Positions 1 through 10,838 are shown, numbered from the stretch's first letter. The stretch is DNA of 64,000 nucleotides from Phialophora verrucosa (GCA_002099365.1 MSED01000008.1:682001-746000), one strand, 5' to 3'. Numbers and translations: made by a program. Notes: generated by a model not told the origin, from the letters alone.

Positions 1-1
1 G

Positions 2-136
2 TGGTGCCCGCCAGGTGGAATTCATTGGCACGGTGCCGATGACGGGAGCTTCATGACTCACGAAGCCACCTCGTTTGGTGGGCTGGACTGGTATGAGGCC
101 GTGAGCGAGGAGGAGTACGCGGCGAAAAGGTCGTGA
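2..136 (+). CDS. Cupin-domain protein, 3' end only
   Basis: The window opens inside a reading frame that starts before base 1 and stops with TGA at 134-136. The 44 visible residues contain a cupin-like stretch PPGGIHWHGADDGSFMTH, in which the His residues of HWHG and MTH would be metal ligands or pocket residues, followed by an acidic WYEAVSEEEY tail. This matches the C-terminal end of small fungal and bacterial cupin_2 proteins annotated as cupin or carboxymuconolactone-decarboxylase-like. The 5' part, and so the full domain and any fusion, lies outside the window. It is convergent with the dehydrogenase gene that follows. The family call rests on the HWHGA pattern only; substrate is unknown. 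Confidence 0.6.
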   Translation, partial: WCPPGGIHWHGADDGSFMTHEATSFGGLDWYEAVSEEEYAAKRS

Positions 137-531
137 TGACTGGTATGCTCAGCCTCTTTTTCTGGTCGATCCTGCTGTTGCCTTAACCATACTGGAGTGA
201 TTCAATCTGGAGGACATGATTGATTCCAAGGGGTCGGGGGCGGTTCCTGGCTATAATATTACCAGCGGGGCCTAAACACGTATACAGTCTGTGACGCCGT
301 GGCGGCGTCTTTATAGACCCTCGGGTAATCTTCCAAGTCACATATCCTACCCACTAAGGTTTTCTGATGACTAGGTGACTTGACAATAGGATACAATCAA
401 GAATTCAAGGAACAACTCGTTCCGCACCTGCTCAGTCAATTTCCACACGAAACATAACTCTCACTTGAATTTTAATGTCTATGAACAGCCAACCAGGAGG
501 CTTCTCGGGCCTGTGTTGAAATTCAGAGGTC
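137..531. other. Intergenic, convergent 3' ends
   Basis: 395 bases between the stop of the cupin gene and the proposed stop of the dehydrogenase gene. I see no open frame, RNA gene or repeat; it should hold the two 3' UTRs. Confidence 0.5.
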
Positions 532-1641
532 TCAGCTCAATCGCGAGCTTGACTGTTCGAACTTTTCCACCTCGTCATTGATAAACAGCCATATTGCAGA
601 ACCGTCAAGACCCTAAGACAGTGGGTCATCAGTGTTTGCTGCCGGTGCGGAGAGAAGTTGGAAAGTCGAACTTACCGACGTTCTTGGATCCTGATCAGCT
701 CTCTCAAAGTATTTGACAGACACCTCACCGAGGTTTGGCTTGATTCCGACTTGGTGCGCCGCATTAATGGCCATGTTGATATCCTTGGCGCATAATCGCG
801 AAGTGAATCCGGCCTTGAAACCCCTACTGGAAGCGCTTGCAGGCACTATCCCCGGGACCGGGTTTGCGAAGTTCAATGCCCACGAGTCGCCACTAGATCC
901 CTTGATACTCTGGTAGAGAATGTGTTTGTCGACGCCAGATCGGAGCCCGAAGGCGAAGCCCTCCGCTGCCACAGCAATATTGGTGAGTCCGATGTAATTG
1001 TTCACGATTTTGCAAACAAGTCCGCTCCCGAGGCCGCCGCAAAAGTTGATACGGTCGTCGGCCCCCATCCAGCCAACTACATCGCAAACACGTCGTGCGA
1101 CAGAGTCCGCCTCTGCGGGCCCTGCGTGTCCTAAGAAGAACGAGAGCGTGCCCTCTTCGGCGCCTTTGACTCCGCCTGAGACCGGGGTATCGACATAAAT
1201 TCCGACGCCGGCATCGATGATCTTGTGACCAATGTCTCGAGTCGTGGCAACATTCAGCGTGCTGCATTCCAAAATCAGGCGGTCACGGTTCTTGGAGGCG
1301 GCAATGACTCCGGTCTCTTGTTCGAGGTATACGGCCCGCGCGTGGGCGTCCATGGGCAACATTGAGATCACCGTTGCAGATCGAGTTGCCAATTCTCTCG
1401 CGGAACTGGCAGACTCGATAGGACCGAGGCTTCCAACATTCTGCACAAAATTCTCACAAGCCTCACGATTTACGTCAAAGATGTAAAGTGTTGCGGACGA
1501 GGGCATGTTTTTGCGCACATTCCGTGCCATTGGGAACCCCATGTTCCCAATACCTGCGGTGCGTACGTCAGATCATTCCGCCAGTGGGAGGGATTACGAC
1601 GTACCGACGAAGCCGACATCTGAGGCCATAGCTCCTTTCAT
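532..1641 (-). CDS. 3-hydroxyisobutyrate dehydrogenase-like NAD(P)-dependent reductase
   Basis: Beta-hydroxyacid dehydrogenase family. Exons on the minus strand: 1605-1641, 676-1553 and probably 532-612, about 331 aa. Exon 1 ends after VGFVG with donor GTACGT; the 51-nt intron closes on GCAG and restores the Rossmann motif GFVGIGNMG (residues 10-18, GxGxxG). The substrate loop DTPVSGG lies at about residues 134-140, and the catalytic Lys in CKIVNN at about residue 194. The family oxidises 3-hydroxyisobutyrate (valine catabolism, mitochondrial) or related beta-hydroxyacids; no clear presequence is seen here, so a cytosolic paralogue with another substrate is likely. The last intron (613-675, donor GTAAGT, acceptor TTAG) is inferred. 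Without it the protein reads on to a stop at 613. The start ATG at 1641 is chosen because it gives the complete dinucleotide-binding strand. Confidence 0.85.
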
Positions 1642-1984
1642 GACACAAGATTCGTCAAATGAGCGCGTTTTCGTTGGGCTGACTAGGAAGGCCCTTGACT
1701 TTGGGCAGATGAACAGCCCTTGCTGTGAATCAAGTGTGGCAATTCATCATTTAGACTCGAGAGCGACGATATCTGATCCGTTACTGACTGTTTGATTGGA
1801 GCCAGTGGAATTGGCGGTAGTGCTTCGACAACCGGCACAACTCCATTTGCAGCGTTTCCTCGGTCCGCGAGACGTCCGGTCGATGGCATCACATGACGCT
1901 TTGGAAGTGCCCCAAGTTAGCCATGGAAGTCTCAAACTCAGCAAGTTCTGACGAGTCAAAGCCAGGGTTAAGTAACTACTTATT

Positions 1985-2022
1985 CCCCGACCGGAATGGA
2001 GCGTTAGCTCCTCCGGCCGGGG
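1985..2022. repeat. GC-rich imperfect hairpin
   Basis: CCCCG-A-CCGGA pairs with TCCGG-C-CGGGG, and an inner GGAGC/GCTCC stem sits between them, so nearly the whole 38-nt stretch folds on itself. It lies about 340 nt upstream of the dehydrogenase start. A similar inner stem recurs at 5144-5157. It could be a regulator site (paired CCGG/CGG half-sites), an RNA hairpin or an element remnant. Confidence 0.5.
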
Positions 2023-2052
2023 TCCGAGGAGGGTCTGACTAAGAAACGAGAG

Positions 2053-2195
2053 GGTTACAGGTAGTATATCAGTCGGTGCACGGGGTATTGGGTCGGCTAT
2101 GAGGATGCGGGTAGTAAGAGAGTTGGAAAAGGAAGGCCTGGTAGTGGCTAGTGAGAATTACAATGGATGACGCTATGGGAGAGATACCTGTAACC
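2053..2195. mobile_element. Candidate MITE-like element with 11-bp terminal inverted repeats
   Basis: GGTTACAGGTA at 2053-2063 is matched by its exact complement TACCTGTAACC at 2185-2195, enclosing 143 bp with no reading frame. The size and perfect inverted ends resemble a miniature inverted-repeat element, but I see no convincing target-site duplication and no second copy in the window, so chance is possible. Confidence 0.25.
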
Positions 2196-2345
2196 AAAGT
2201 GGCAGATGGAGTTGAAACCGGGTTAACCCTGACTGAACAAAGGGGTTAGGCAGATATTAAACCGACGCAGACCGACCTTCGGAAGCCCGCCATGGTCGCG
2301 ATGTCGACAATAGCATCGAAGCTGGAACTCACGGCCTAGCCAACA

Positions 2346-3457
2346 TCAAGTCGAGTCGAGATCGATGCAGACTTTGCCGATGTGCCGTCCAGATCCCAGA
2401 TATTGGAACGCTGAGACGACACCCTCCCTGGTAAAAGGGAATATCTTGTCAACAGGCACCGGCAAGTTCTGGGTTCCAATAAACTGGACAGCTTCTTCGA
2501 GTTGCTGCTTTGATCCAGCCAAGATCCCTCGAAGGACGGCGCCCTTGGCTAGGGTCTGGAAAGTCACATTCGGCATCTTATCGTCGGCCAGCGAACTCAA
2601 GAACCCTATCAAGGAAACGACACCACCCCATGCGACAGAGTCGATACTCTGCTCAATGGTTCCGACTCCGCCCACCTCCAGGATATGGTCGGCGCCCTTT
2701 CCATCGGTGATCCGCTTAACCTCCGCTGCCCAGTTGGGATGCGTGCGGTAATTTATGACGTGGTCGGCGCCATACGTCTTCTGTATGTAGTTGAGCTTTT
2801 CGTCGCTGGAAGAGGTGATGATCGTCGTTGCTCCAGCAGCTTTAGCAAAGATAAGACCAGTTAACGATACGCCTCCGGTACCTGTTAATATAGTCAGTAG
2901 AGGATCGCATTTCCTTTAACGTAGGATTGAGTACCGAGTAAGAGTACTGTCTGACCGGGCCTCAGGGGAGCGTAGGCATAAAAGGCGTTCCAGACCGTGT
3001 ATGCCGTAGTCACGGTGGCAGCCCATTCACAGAACGTGTGGGAGGACCGAGGAAGCTTGACAGTGGCATGAGCGGGCAGTAAGAGATACTGTCTGAGAAC
3101 GCCGTCGACCGAGCCGCCAAGGCTGTTGTCCTCGTCTTGGACGGGCCCGTACAGCACGACAAGGCTGACCGGGGCAATGACACGGTCGCCTATAGCAAAT
3201 TGGCGCACTCCCTCGCCAACTTGAACGACATCGCCAGCCATGTCTGAGCAGGGGACGACATTGTCCTTTACCGGAAGTGGAAAATTCCCAGTCGCAATTG
3301 CAATATCTCGGAAATTCAGGGCGACGCTGCGAACCCTCACAAGAACCTCATATTTGCCAGTGCTGGGGACGGGCTCCTGGAATGACTGAAGTCCGTCGAC
3401 CCCAGTCTGGGAAACTAGCCGGTATACCGTTTGAGTGGGCATTCTCGACGGACACAC
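2346..3457 (-). CDS. Zinc-independent MDR alcohol dehydrogenase / quinone oxidoreductase-like
   Basis: Medium-chain dehydrogenase/reductase, about 352 aa. Exons 2935-3457 and 2346-2881 are joined across a 53-nt intron (donor GTACTC, acceptor ACAG), which restores the nucleotide-binding segment VLLLGTGGVSLTGLIFAKAA. The N-terminal GroES-like fold includes NFRDIAIATG, PCSDMAGDV and GVRQFAIGDRV. The Rossmann half continues with TIITSSSDEKL, YGADHVINY, GKGADHILEVGG and a C-terminal GKVCIDL. The structural-zinc Cys cluster is absent, so this is the zinc-free NADPH-dependent branch (quinone reductase or enoyl-reductase-like). Start: ATG at 3457 gives MCPSRMPTQT; the internal ATG five codons later is equally plausible. 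It lies in the same orientation as its neighbours on both sides. Substrate cannot be assigned. Confidence 0.88.
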
Positions 3458-4231
3458 GATCTTTGTTGTTGGGTGGAGTATTTGCTCCCTCGTAGCGCCA
3501 GAGTAAAGCTCTTGACGCTACTTTGCGCGGTCTACAGACCTGCCCTGTAGTATCTCTGAGGGGCCGAGGGGTTTTGTGTGATATTAAGGAGAATGACTGG
3601 TCTACACTGATCCGCTAGGCAAGTTGAACAGCTCAGATCTGTCAGGAGCGAGTGTTGGTGCGCCGTCAGGCGGGATGGAGGACAATATCGCCTCATCGTT
3701 ATAGATGATTGCGGGATAGAGGTGGGGCATCTTAATAGGAATCGTTAAGCTCTGCCGGTTGCCGGTCGTGCGCTTGGCACGCGAAATGCATGGAACTCGG
3801 CCAGCTGCGCCAGCCAGCGATCCCAATCGGAGGGCAAGTTTCGTGGTTGGTGATTAGTGTCCGAGTCCCGACTGTTCTCCCGCGGACCGGCTGGCCTCCG
3901 GGTGTTATCCCCGACTCCACCGGCAGAAGTTGGAAGAGGCAGACCGGGATGGGGTTGGCGGGCGCAAGCACAGACACGAGCAAGTGTTGTTGGCCCTAAA
4001 GTAAGTCCCTTGTCTCATAAACGGGTCCTGTTCCGTAGTACACTCAACACAATTGCGAGATCCTTTCGGGGAGTGCTCTGGGTGGTTTGAATACAAGAGA
4101 CACACACAAATAAACGGTCATTCTTGGCCGAGCCTAGAGCCTCGACTGATCGTCCTAACATCTTGGGATCGCAGCGCCTCTTAGAGGCGGCTCATGTATA
4201 GTCTCGTTGGAGTTTTGCTAGTCAAGTAATC
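3458..4231. other. Intergenic, promoter of the MDR oxidoreductase
   Basis: 774 bases between two minus-strand genes. Short overlapping frames on both strands show no family features. A perfect 7-bp inverted repeat (CGCCTCT-T-AGAGGCG) lies at 4175-4189, just downstream of the SnoaL-like gene. Confidence 0.5.
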
Positions 4232-4657
4232 TTAAGCGTCGACTAACCTCTTGCCAAACACGGCTACTTCGAGCTGCACCGGATCCAGATATTCAATAAT
4301 CTCCGCGAGACCTTCACCCTCAGCACGTAGAAAGTAGCCATAATAGGGCTGTTCATAGGGTCCAAAAGCACCTGCTCCCACACCAACAGCCCGGATGAAT
4401 ACTTTATCACCATCTACGACCATGTCAGAGACCTTGATCTTCGGTCGTTCAGTGAAGCCGGCTAGGGCTGGAGCCAGACGGGTAAAGATGTCGTCTAGGC
4501 CGTTGTAAACGCCTGAAGCTTTCGTCTGGCCGGTCAGAATGAATCGGCCGTTGGAGTTTAGCAATCGATATGCCTTTTCGAACTCCTGGGTTTCAACGTA
4601 TTCTACGAACTGCTTGGCAAGGGCTCGAGTTTTTTCCGTTTCCGATGCTTCAGTCAT
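4232..4657 (-). CDS. SnoaL/NTF2-like fold protein
   Basis: Single exon of 141 aa starting at the ATG at 4657 (MTEASETEKTRAL). A longer in-frame reading begins 27 codons upstream, but that extension is low-complexity and not family-like. The pattern is a helical N-terminus (LAKQFVEYVETQEFEKAYRL), a strand with NGRFILTG, then curved strands (KIKVSDMVVDGDKVFIRAVG, YYGYFLRAEGEGLAEIIEYLD). This is typical of the cone-shaped NTF2/SnoaL superfamily: ketosteroid isomerase-like enzymes, polyketide cyclases or ligand-binding proteins. Fungal members are often found in natural-product or aromatic-degradation clusters. No catalytic assignment can be made. It is the third consecutive minus-strand metabolic gene after the dehydrogenase and the MDR enzyme. 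Confidence 0.75.
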   Translation of the reverse strand: MTEASETEKTRALAKQFVEYVETQEFEKAYRLLNSNGRFILTGQTKASGVYNGLDDIFTRLAPALAGFTERPKIKVSDMVVDGDKVFIRAVGVGAGAFGPYEQPYYGYFLRAEGEGLAEIIEYLDPVQLEVAVFGKRLVDA

Positions 4658-6408
4658 TGTGGTTGACTGTTCGTACTCTAAGGTCTGGCTCTTTGTGCGG
4701 TCGACTCTTCGCACCCACTGAGGTCTCTGTAGTAACATTAATACGGATGATTGAGTCTGAGCATTTAGAGCAACTAACGTACTGCAGCTGCTCTGCGAGG
4801 CGCTAAAATTCCTTCGGACAAATCGAGGATATTGTAAGATAGTGTAACGAGAGTACAGTTCGTAGCCGAGGCTTTAATCTATATAACCTCAAAAGTCTTA
4901 GAGCGACCGCTGTCCCGGGGATCAGCGAGTTGATGGAGGCATTCTGTGGTGCAGCTGCGAAAGTGAAGCAAAGTCTCCCCCGGGCCGCGGCTTATAGTAG
5001 AAGCTAAGCAGGTAGACCAATTCTCCTTGCACGCGGGACAGATTGACCAACTTACTCAACATGGTGTCCGTTAACTGTCTGTTGAGAACGGCAATAGGCA
5101 CTTCGCTGGGACGACATCAGGGGTAATGCCCTAAGACCCCACCGGAGCGAAGGCTCCACACCATTTCTATTGCCATATTAGGATCAAGCCTCAAGTATTC
5201 AGCGACGGCTCTGCAGCTGATCTCGCAACCTGTTCGGGACCGTGGCCTGCCGCTTCCTTTGTCGATCATGTACTCGTAACCTGGCTCAACTTCGACTCAA
5301 CCTACTCTGGCCCTCCCTCACCCCTCATTAGCGTGCTCAGTCCCGTTTCTGGGCCACGTAATCATTGAGGTCTCTCTTCGAGGACGTGGAAACACTACAC
5401 GACGACACGCAAGGTTACAGCTTTAAGACCGTAAGGTTCGAAACTGGGATTCCTCGCAAAGACAGTGGATGTGTTCTCTCGTAACCTGCACCATTCTTGC
5501 ACGATAGAGCGTGTCTCTTGTGTTGTGTTCACTCAGGTGACCCTTCTCCCTAGCAGAGACTCGGCACGCTGTACACGTTGCGTCTTTCCCTTCCCTCTTC
5601 TAGCCGCCACCCTTATTATATGGCATACAGAACGGGAAGGAGAGCTGAGTGCTCACTTCCCTCTGCCTGCAGCACCTCGTCACTTTTCCATTCTCTTCCC
5701 AGAGATGGACAAACAGCTTCCATAGCTTCAATGGGGCATTACGGTCCAAATCCAAGTCATTGCAACAGTTTCCTTCGCTCCAGATATTGGATCTTAGGTA
5801 CAGTATTTAAATTCCGTTCTCGAGTGATAGAGGTAGTGTGCGGGCTGCTATTCTAGCTGACATGTACTGTACGTAGACCCTGTGGGCGGCCTTTGGTGCC
5901 CGAGGTGCCGAATGATTAGGGGGGAAATAAGGCTAGCGAGGCCCCCAGGGCGCCGCTCGGCTCTGTAAAGTGTGCCAAAGCTTACCGGAAGCTAACTAAC
6001 TAGAGCCTAGGTAAGATGAGAGTAATGAGGATCAACTTCGCAGCCGACTTAGAGAGCATAGTGTCATTGATACCTCCTCACATACAGTAGCAGGCTGAGC
6101 TAAATGATTATCTCGTGACTATCTGAATGATGTATGCGCGACACCACGTTTGAACTAGAGTGAACCATATCATGAACCAGTATCAGCCCCGCGCTGAGAG
6201 TGAAGCCTCCTGGAATGGCGAACATTGCATATGACATCGAAAGGTCGCCAGAGAAGAAATCTCAAACCCCGATAATCAGATCCCAGAGCTCGTCAGATAC
6301 ATCCATCCCATAGGATCCCCGTAGTCAGATACATTCCTCCCATAGGGTCCCCGTCAACAACTCCCCCAGCTTTCACTTGCTTGCCCAGATCAATCCCTTC
6401 CCAGGACG
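4658..6408. other. Intergenic, 1.75 kb, no gene seen
   Basis: Many short frames overlap on both strands and none shows a recognisable motif or intron continuity. The longest (5465-5725 plus) is rich in Cys, His, Leu and Pro without pattern. A GGAGCG/GCTCC hairpin at 5144-5157 echoes the one near 1998. A near-direct repeat (CCCATAGGATCCCCGT versus CCCATAGGGTCCCCGT) occurs around 6307-6354. Confidence 0.45.
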
Positions 6409-7356
6409 TCACAACTTTTTGGTCAAAACACCCACCACGTGAACGACCGGGCTCAGCTCATCAGCCTGTTGCACTTCGACCTTGGCCCAGCCTTCGTCCC
6501 TCGCGTTCGCAACCTTCAACAACGTCTCCATCGTGTTCCTGGTCAGACAACACCCGCCCATCAACTGCTTCCACCCCAACAACATGTAGAACCGCTGCGC
6601 CAGGCGCGCGACCAAGTGGCCCGTGTTCAAGACGTGCTCGCAGATGACGAACCGCCCGCCGGGCTTGAGCAAGCTATACAGATCCGCCACAGTGGCGGCC
6701 TGGTCGGGAACGCCGCACAGAACACGCAAGCAGACAATCTCGTCGAAAAGCTGCAGATCGGACGACGACGTCTTGCCTTCCTCGATCAGCCCGGCCTTGA
6801 TCATCGCGGGGATCATGGCATCCAAATCCGCGGTCGCGGACAGGACGTGGTACTTTTCGCCCAGACCCGCCGCTCGGGCCTTTGCCCTCAACTGGTCGTG
6901 CAGCGACACGCCCGGCTCGACACCGTAAATGGCCGTGATGTTCTCCGGGTGCGTGAAGCGCTTGACCTGTTCTCCGGAGCCGGGGCCGACGTCGAGGATG
7001 ACGCCCTTGCTCTGGGCGAGCAGGGGCGGGAGGCTCTCCGGGGTGTCGTCGGCGCACATGGGCCCGAACGTGAGCCACATGTTGGCAAAGGCTTTTTCCT
7101 TGAACATATTGAGGTCCCGCAGCGGTAAGAGCGGGTTCTTCAGCAACGTAAGTCCGAAGTCTGCGTATGTGAGCTCGTGGTCATGCATCAATTGCTTGTT
7201 GTCGGCCTACGACCGGCGGAGTCAAGGGGGGTGCAGTGGAGCGGTGTCGCTCACATCGAGAGCCGGGGGCAGGGCAAACTTACAGAACATGGCCGCGCCC
7301 ATGAAGGGCAACGGGAAAACAATCCCCTTGATGTATTCGAGAGGGAATGGCGCCAT
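6409..7356 (-). CDS. Membrane-anchored SAM-dependent methyltransferase (METTL7-like)
   Basis: Class I methyltransferase, 299 aa. Exons 7255-7356 and 6409-7206 are joined in phase 0 across a 48-nt intron (GTGAGC...CGTAG). Exon 1 supplies a short hydrophobic N-terminus (KGIVFPLPFMGAAMFCKFAL), plausibly a membrane anchor as in METTL7 proteins. The SAM-binding motif I VILDVGPGSGEQV is at about residues 103-115, followed by the acidic post-I strand IYGVEPG; later motifs include FDEIVCLRVLCGV and LLKPGGRFVICEHV. The C-terminus (VVHVVGVLTKKL) matches the end of the fold. Family members methylate small molecules, including thiols and phenolic compounds; the substrate here is unknown. A different donor (GTAAGT, about 30 nt earlier) would break the frame, so it was not used. 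The large open frames antisense to this gene are shadows of GC-rich codons. Confidence 0.85.
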
Positions 7357-7554
7357 TGCGGTATCGCGCGACGGCCAATATCACTGATTCGCTGATCTCG
7401 CCGGCACTTTTGTGTGTTCGTCTTCCTATTCTCCGTCCCTGCTTGTAGCGTAGCTACCGAGAGAGCGTCGCGACTCCCTTCGAATCAGCGGTTCCCTGCT
7501 ATGGAACGAACTTCTACCCAACTGTGATAGGATCGGGAGATCGTAACTGTAAAG

Positions 7555-7620
7555 GCAGTTCCAGCTCCAGTTCCAGTTCCAGTTCGAGTCCCGGTTCGAG
7601 TTCAAGTCCCAGCTCCAAAT
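7555..7620. repeat. Degenerate hexamer array
   Basis: Eleven consecutive 6-nt units related to CCAGTT/CGAGTT keep perfect register over 66 nt. It does not lie in a supported reading frame. Likely a decayed microsatellite in the methyltransferase upstream region. Confidence 0.7.
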
Positions 7621-8283
7621 GTCAACTATAAATATCGAATCTCCCCTCCCTGGAATGCCGTGGAAATATACTTTTGAACCCGGGAACCTTCGGCCCTAAG
7701 GTAAACTTCCTTCCCGTACGCGGTATGTATGTGCTAATCGTATGTATTGCGGTTCGTGGGTATTTCCTAGAAGATATACAAGCGGGCACAGAGTACGGTA
7801 CCAACAATACTGGCCTACCCCGCGCTGACGGTCTACATTCCTTGATATCGCCCTCCTTTCCGCATTTCCGGGGGCCTTTTTCTCCCCCCTTCTATCTATG
7901 TGAAATGGCACCCTTGCGTCTCCTCTGCTCTTCCTCGTACTCCGTGCTTTGCTCTACTGTGCCGTACTCTGCCCCGCATGGACCACCAGCACAGTCCAAT
8001 CCAAACAGGCCCCGTGCGCGTCAAAACACTTTTTAGGCATTCTTCAGGGACTGCGGAAAGGTGAAGCCGGGGGCCTTAATTAAACTCAAAGCCCTTGAGA
8101 GGTCGACATAACTTGCTCAATGCGCTCTTTAATCGTTCCACTTGCACTTGGCTAGGCCGCTGCTTCTTACTTGCCGCGTGTAGAATTCCATCCTGTGTAC
8201 TGTGTACTCGTACAATACGGGTGCGCCAGGTCAGTGACCACAATGGAGGATACGATACGATAATACGATATGCAATGCCATGA

Positions 8284-8320
8284 CACATGCACATGCACAT
8301 GCATGACATGATGTACATGT
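8284..8320. repeat. CACATG-rich simple repeat
   Basis: Repeated ACATGC/ACATG units with alternating purine-pyrimidine character; a simple sequence tract without a gene. Confidence 0.6.
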
Positions 8321-8676
8321 ATTACTGTATACGACAACTACGAGTATCTACAGTACACAGTATGTACGCCGTACTCGTATCGGAGATCGGATCTCGGGGA
8401 CCATTCGGGCTTTGGCCAAGGCACAAGCACGGCACAGAGGACGGGGTAGTCCTTTATTTTTCCTGTTCGTTAGATGTACTCTGTACTCCAAGTCCTTCTA
8501 CTGTAATACTTGGAGTAACCTCGAGGCTCGGGAAAGGCAGCGCCGGTATTATATCCATTGATGGGTATCATATTACATCTAACATATTCTGTCCCTGCTT
8601 GCTTTTGCCCCGAAACCTTTCTTTCGATCCCACAGCTAATTTGGTAGATCACAAATAATCACTCACTCGTCTGAGA

Positions 8677-10056
8677 TTAAACGTCCTGCTTCTCGGCGTC
8701 GGCATCAGCGTCATCCCCATCTTCCCGCTTTTTCCGCCAGTGCCGTAGAGGCAATCGGCGATTGACGATCCTGTCGTTGTCCTTGTCTTTCCTTCCTAAC
8801 CGCTTCTCATACTGCTCCACGCACGGCGCATACAGAAGCTCCCCCGAGAAGGCGCCCTTCAGCGTCCCCAATCCGACAACCACCCACAGCAAAATGACGG
8901 CCACGGAGAAGATCGTGCCAAGCACCTTGAAGAACTTGCTGGGGATCTCTTTGGCCAGAGTGCACGTCGACACGGCGTAAACCCCCAAGGGGAAAGTGAA
9001 GCCCCACCATCCCATGTTGAAAGGGAACCTGGTTTCTCGCCGTCAGTCTGGGCTTGTTGCAGAAAGCATCCCAAAAACTCACCTGCTTCGCGTGATGCTC
9101 GCAATGGCGAAGAACAGCCACACGAGACCGTAACCCCAGATAGCGAGGGCCACGACGATGGAGAAACTATAGATGATCCGGCCGCTCTCGGGCCCGAAGT
9201 TTTCCGTCTGGGGAAACACTTCCGCGCACACCTTGCCGAGTTGGATGAGCGCAAAGCTGCCTTGGCCGAGCGGGCCGAGCGGGAGGAAGACCGAGACGAT
9301 GACTTCCCTGGCGGGAAGCCGGTGGATGGTCAGGCGGTGGAAGTACATGACCAGCACGACCATGGCGAGAGGGAAGCCCGTCCCCCAGAGGACGTAGGAC
9401 GTGACGATCGTCCAGACTTGGTGTTGTTGATTCGGGAGCACTTCGGCGACAATGCCGCCCGAGGCGGCGGCGACGATGGTCGCCACTATGGGGAGGAGCC
9501 ACACGGCGGTCATGTTGGAGAGTTCGCTCTGGTGGATGTGCATGATGACAAAGGGTAGCCACATGCACGAAATGACGGCAACGGCCACGTCGATCCACCA
9601 TAGCGTCCACGCCAGGGTTACGGCCCATGGGCCCCAGTGCGCGACGCACACAAAGACAACCATATTCACGATGGTCGCCAGGCCCATGGGGAAGGTCCCA
9701 CAGAACAGCGATTGCACGGGGTGTCGAATCATGGCCATAAATATGCCCGGAAACATCGTATATCGCAGGATGGAGATGACGAGGAAGACACAGAACAGGC
9801 CGACGTTGAGGCAGAAGACGATGACCGAGAGCCAGTACAGCCAGTCGCCGTTATAAGGCAGGTTGTGCAGAAGAATCGAGGCAATTCCTGTCCCCATCGT
9901 CGCCGCAAACCAGGAGGGCGTAAAGTTTAGAACCACTCTCCTCCATCCGTGCTGATTCCTTGCTGCAAAGCTCGCTATGAGGTCGTTGTTGGCTGCCCCG
10001 GATTCGCCAGTCGGCAGCCTCTGTGGCGAATCCTCGTGCGTAGCCGCAGGGTCCAT
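8677..10056 (-). CDS. SSU1: Sulfite efflux pump SSU1 (TDT/SLAC1 family)
   Basis: Plasma-membrane sulfite exporter, 441 aa. Exons 9083-10056 and 8677-9028 are joined across a 54-nt intron (GTGAGT...CCAG), giving TRSRFPFNMGWWGFTFPLGV. The first transmembrane region, NFTPSWFAATMGTGIASILL, and the following HNLPYNG are hallmark SSU1 sequence. About ten hydrophobic helices follow, ending in a hydrophilic cytosolic tail rich in Lys, Arg and Asp. Yeast SSU1 exports sulfite; dermatophyte homologues secrete sulfite while degrading keratin. The start ATG at 10056 leaves a polar N-terminus of about 45 residues before the first helix, usual for the family. It is transcribed divergently from the sulfite oxidase gene, and shared control of sulfite handling is inferred. 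Confidence 0.93.
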
Positions 10057-10838
10057 GGTGGGTAGCGATTCGGAGGCTTCTCGTCAATATCTAACTCGGT
10101 CTGGTGTGTTGAGGTTAGCGGACTGCCCAGGAGCAGTCGGATGTGGTAGTATTGAGGTCCAGTGTGGCAGACATTTTGCGAATGGTTCTGAGTGATGCAG
10201 TTATAGATGAAGGAGCCATTGCTTTCTCAGCCTGCAAGGGCCGCAAACCTCAGCAAATAAGCTTTCCAGGAGGAGTTATTTGTGGCGGTACGTTCTCCCG
10301 CTCTTCCGGTCGTCGAATCCCGACAGCCGGCGAGCTTGGACCGGCGTGACCGGGCGACGAGGACGCACGTGATTTGGATTGTGCGTATGGTGCAGCCATG
10401 AACCGCGAGTGCTCGCAACTGCACCTTCTTTGGGCACCCGAGTACTCGTACTTGTACTTTTCGGCTCATAGATTCGTCGTCTCCACCTTTGAGGCAGGCC
10501 GTCGAAGTCGATCGTCGGTCGCAGCGGACATCTCCCGACGAGGCTGCAAGGCTGAAGGCGTCCTATCTATACTGCCCCTGCCGTCCTGCCCCGCACTCCG
10601 AACATCCGGCGGTGAGGCGCTTTGGTCTCACTGGGCCGCGTCAGTGGATATCATATCAACCTCACAGTCCCAACTTGCCCAAATATTGGCCCGCGTCAAC
10701 AAACATCCAGAACCGCTGAGATCATTCTACGCTTTGATGTTTGTGAAAACCGACTGGCATGGTGGACAGCCAGCCTGAGAATCCACGAGTTGCAGCAATT
10801 CGCGGAGCTGACGCGTCGTTGGCAGCGGCTTCAATATC
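10057..10838. promoter_or_regulatory. Divergent intergenic region, SSU1 and sulfite oxidase
   Basis: 782 bases separate the two start codons and must hold both promoters. No coding frame here is convincing. A palindromic GAGTACTC followed by GTACTTGTAC lies near 10438-10456. I cannot name a specific operator. Confidence 0.6.

Larger units (their letters stand above)
1642..2345. other. Intergenic, promoter of the dehydrogenase, with inverted repeats
   Basis: 704 bases upstream of the dehydrogenase and downstream of the MDR oxidoreductase. Short open frames here overlap each other on the same strand and look random. It contains a GC-rich hairpin (1985-2022) and an 11-bp inverted repeat pair (2053-2195), listed separately. 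Confidence 0.5.
7357..8676. other. Intergenic, 1.3 kb, with simple repeats
   Basis: Promoter side of the methyltransferase and 3' side of SSU1. It contains a hexamer array (7555-7620) and a CACATG-type repeat (8284-8320). Short frames overlap randomly and no gene is supported. Confidence 0.5.

Noticed and set aside
5401..5460. Possible tRNA B-box (GGTTCGAAAC)
   Set aside because: No matching A-box upstream and no cloverleaf could be drawn.
6439..7128. 229-codon frame antisense to the methyltransferase
   Set aside because: Antisense shadow; the methyltransferase strand has motif I and intron signals.
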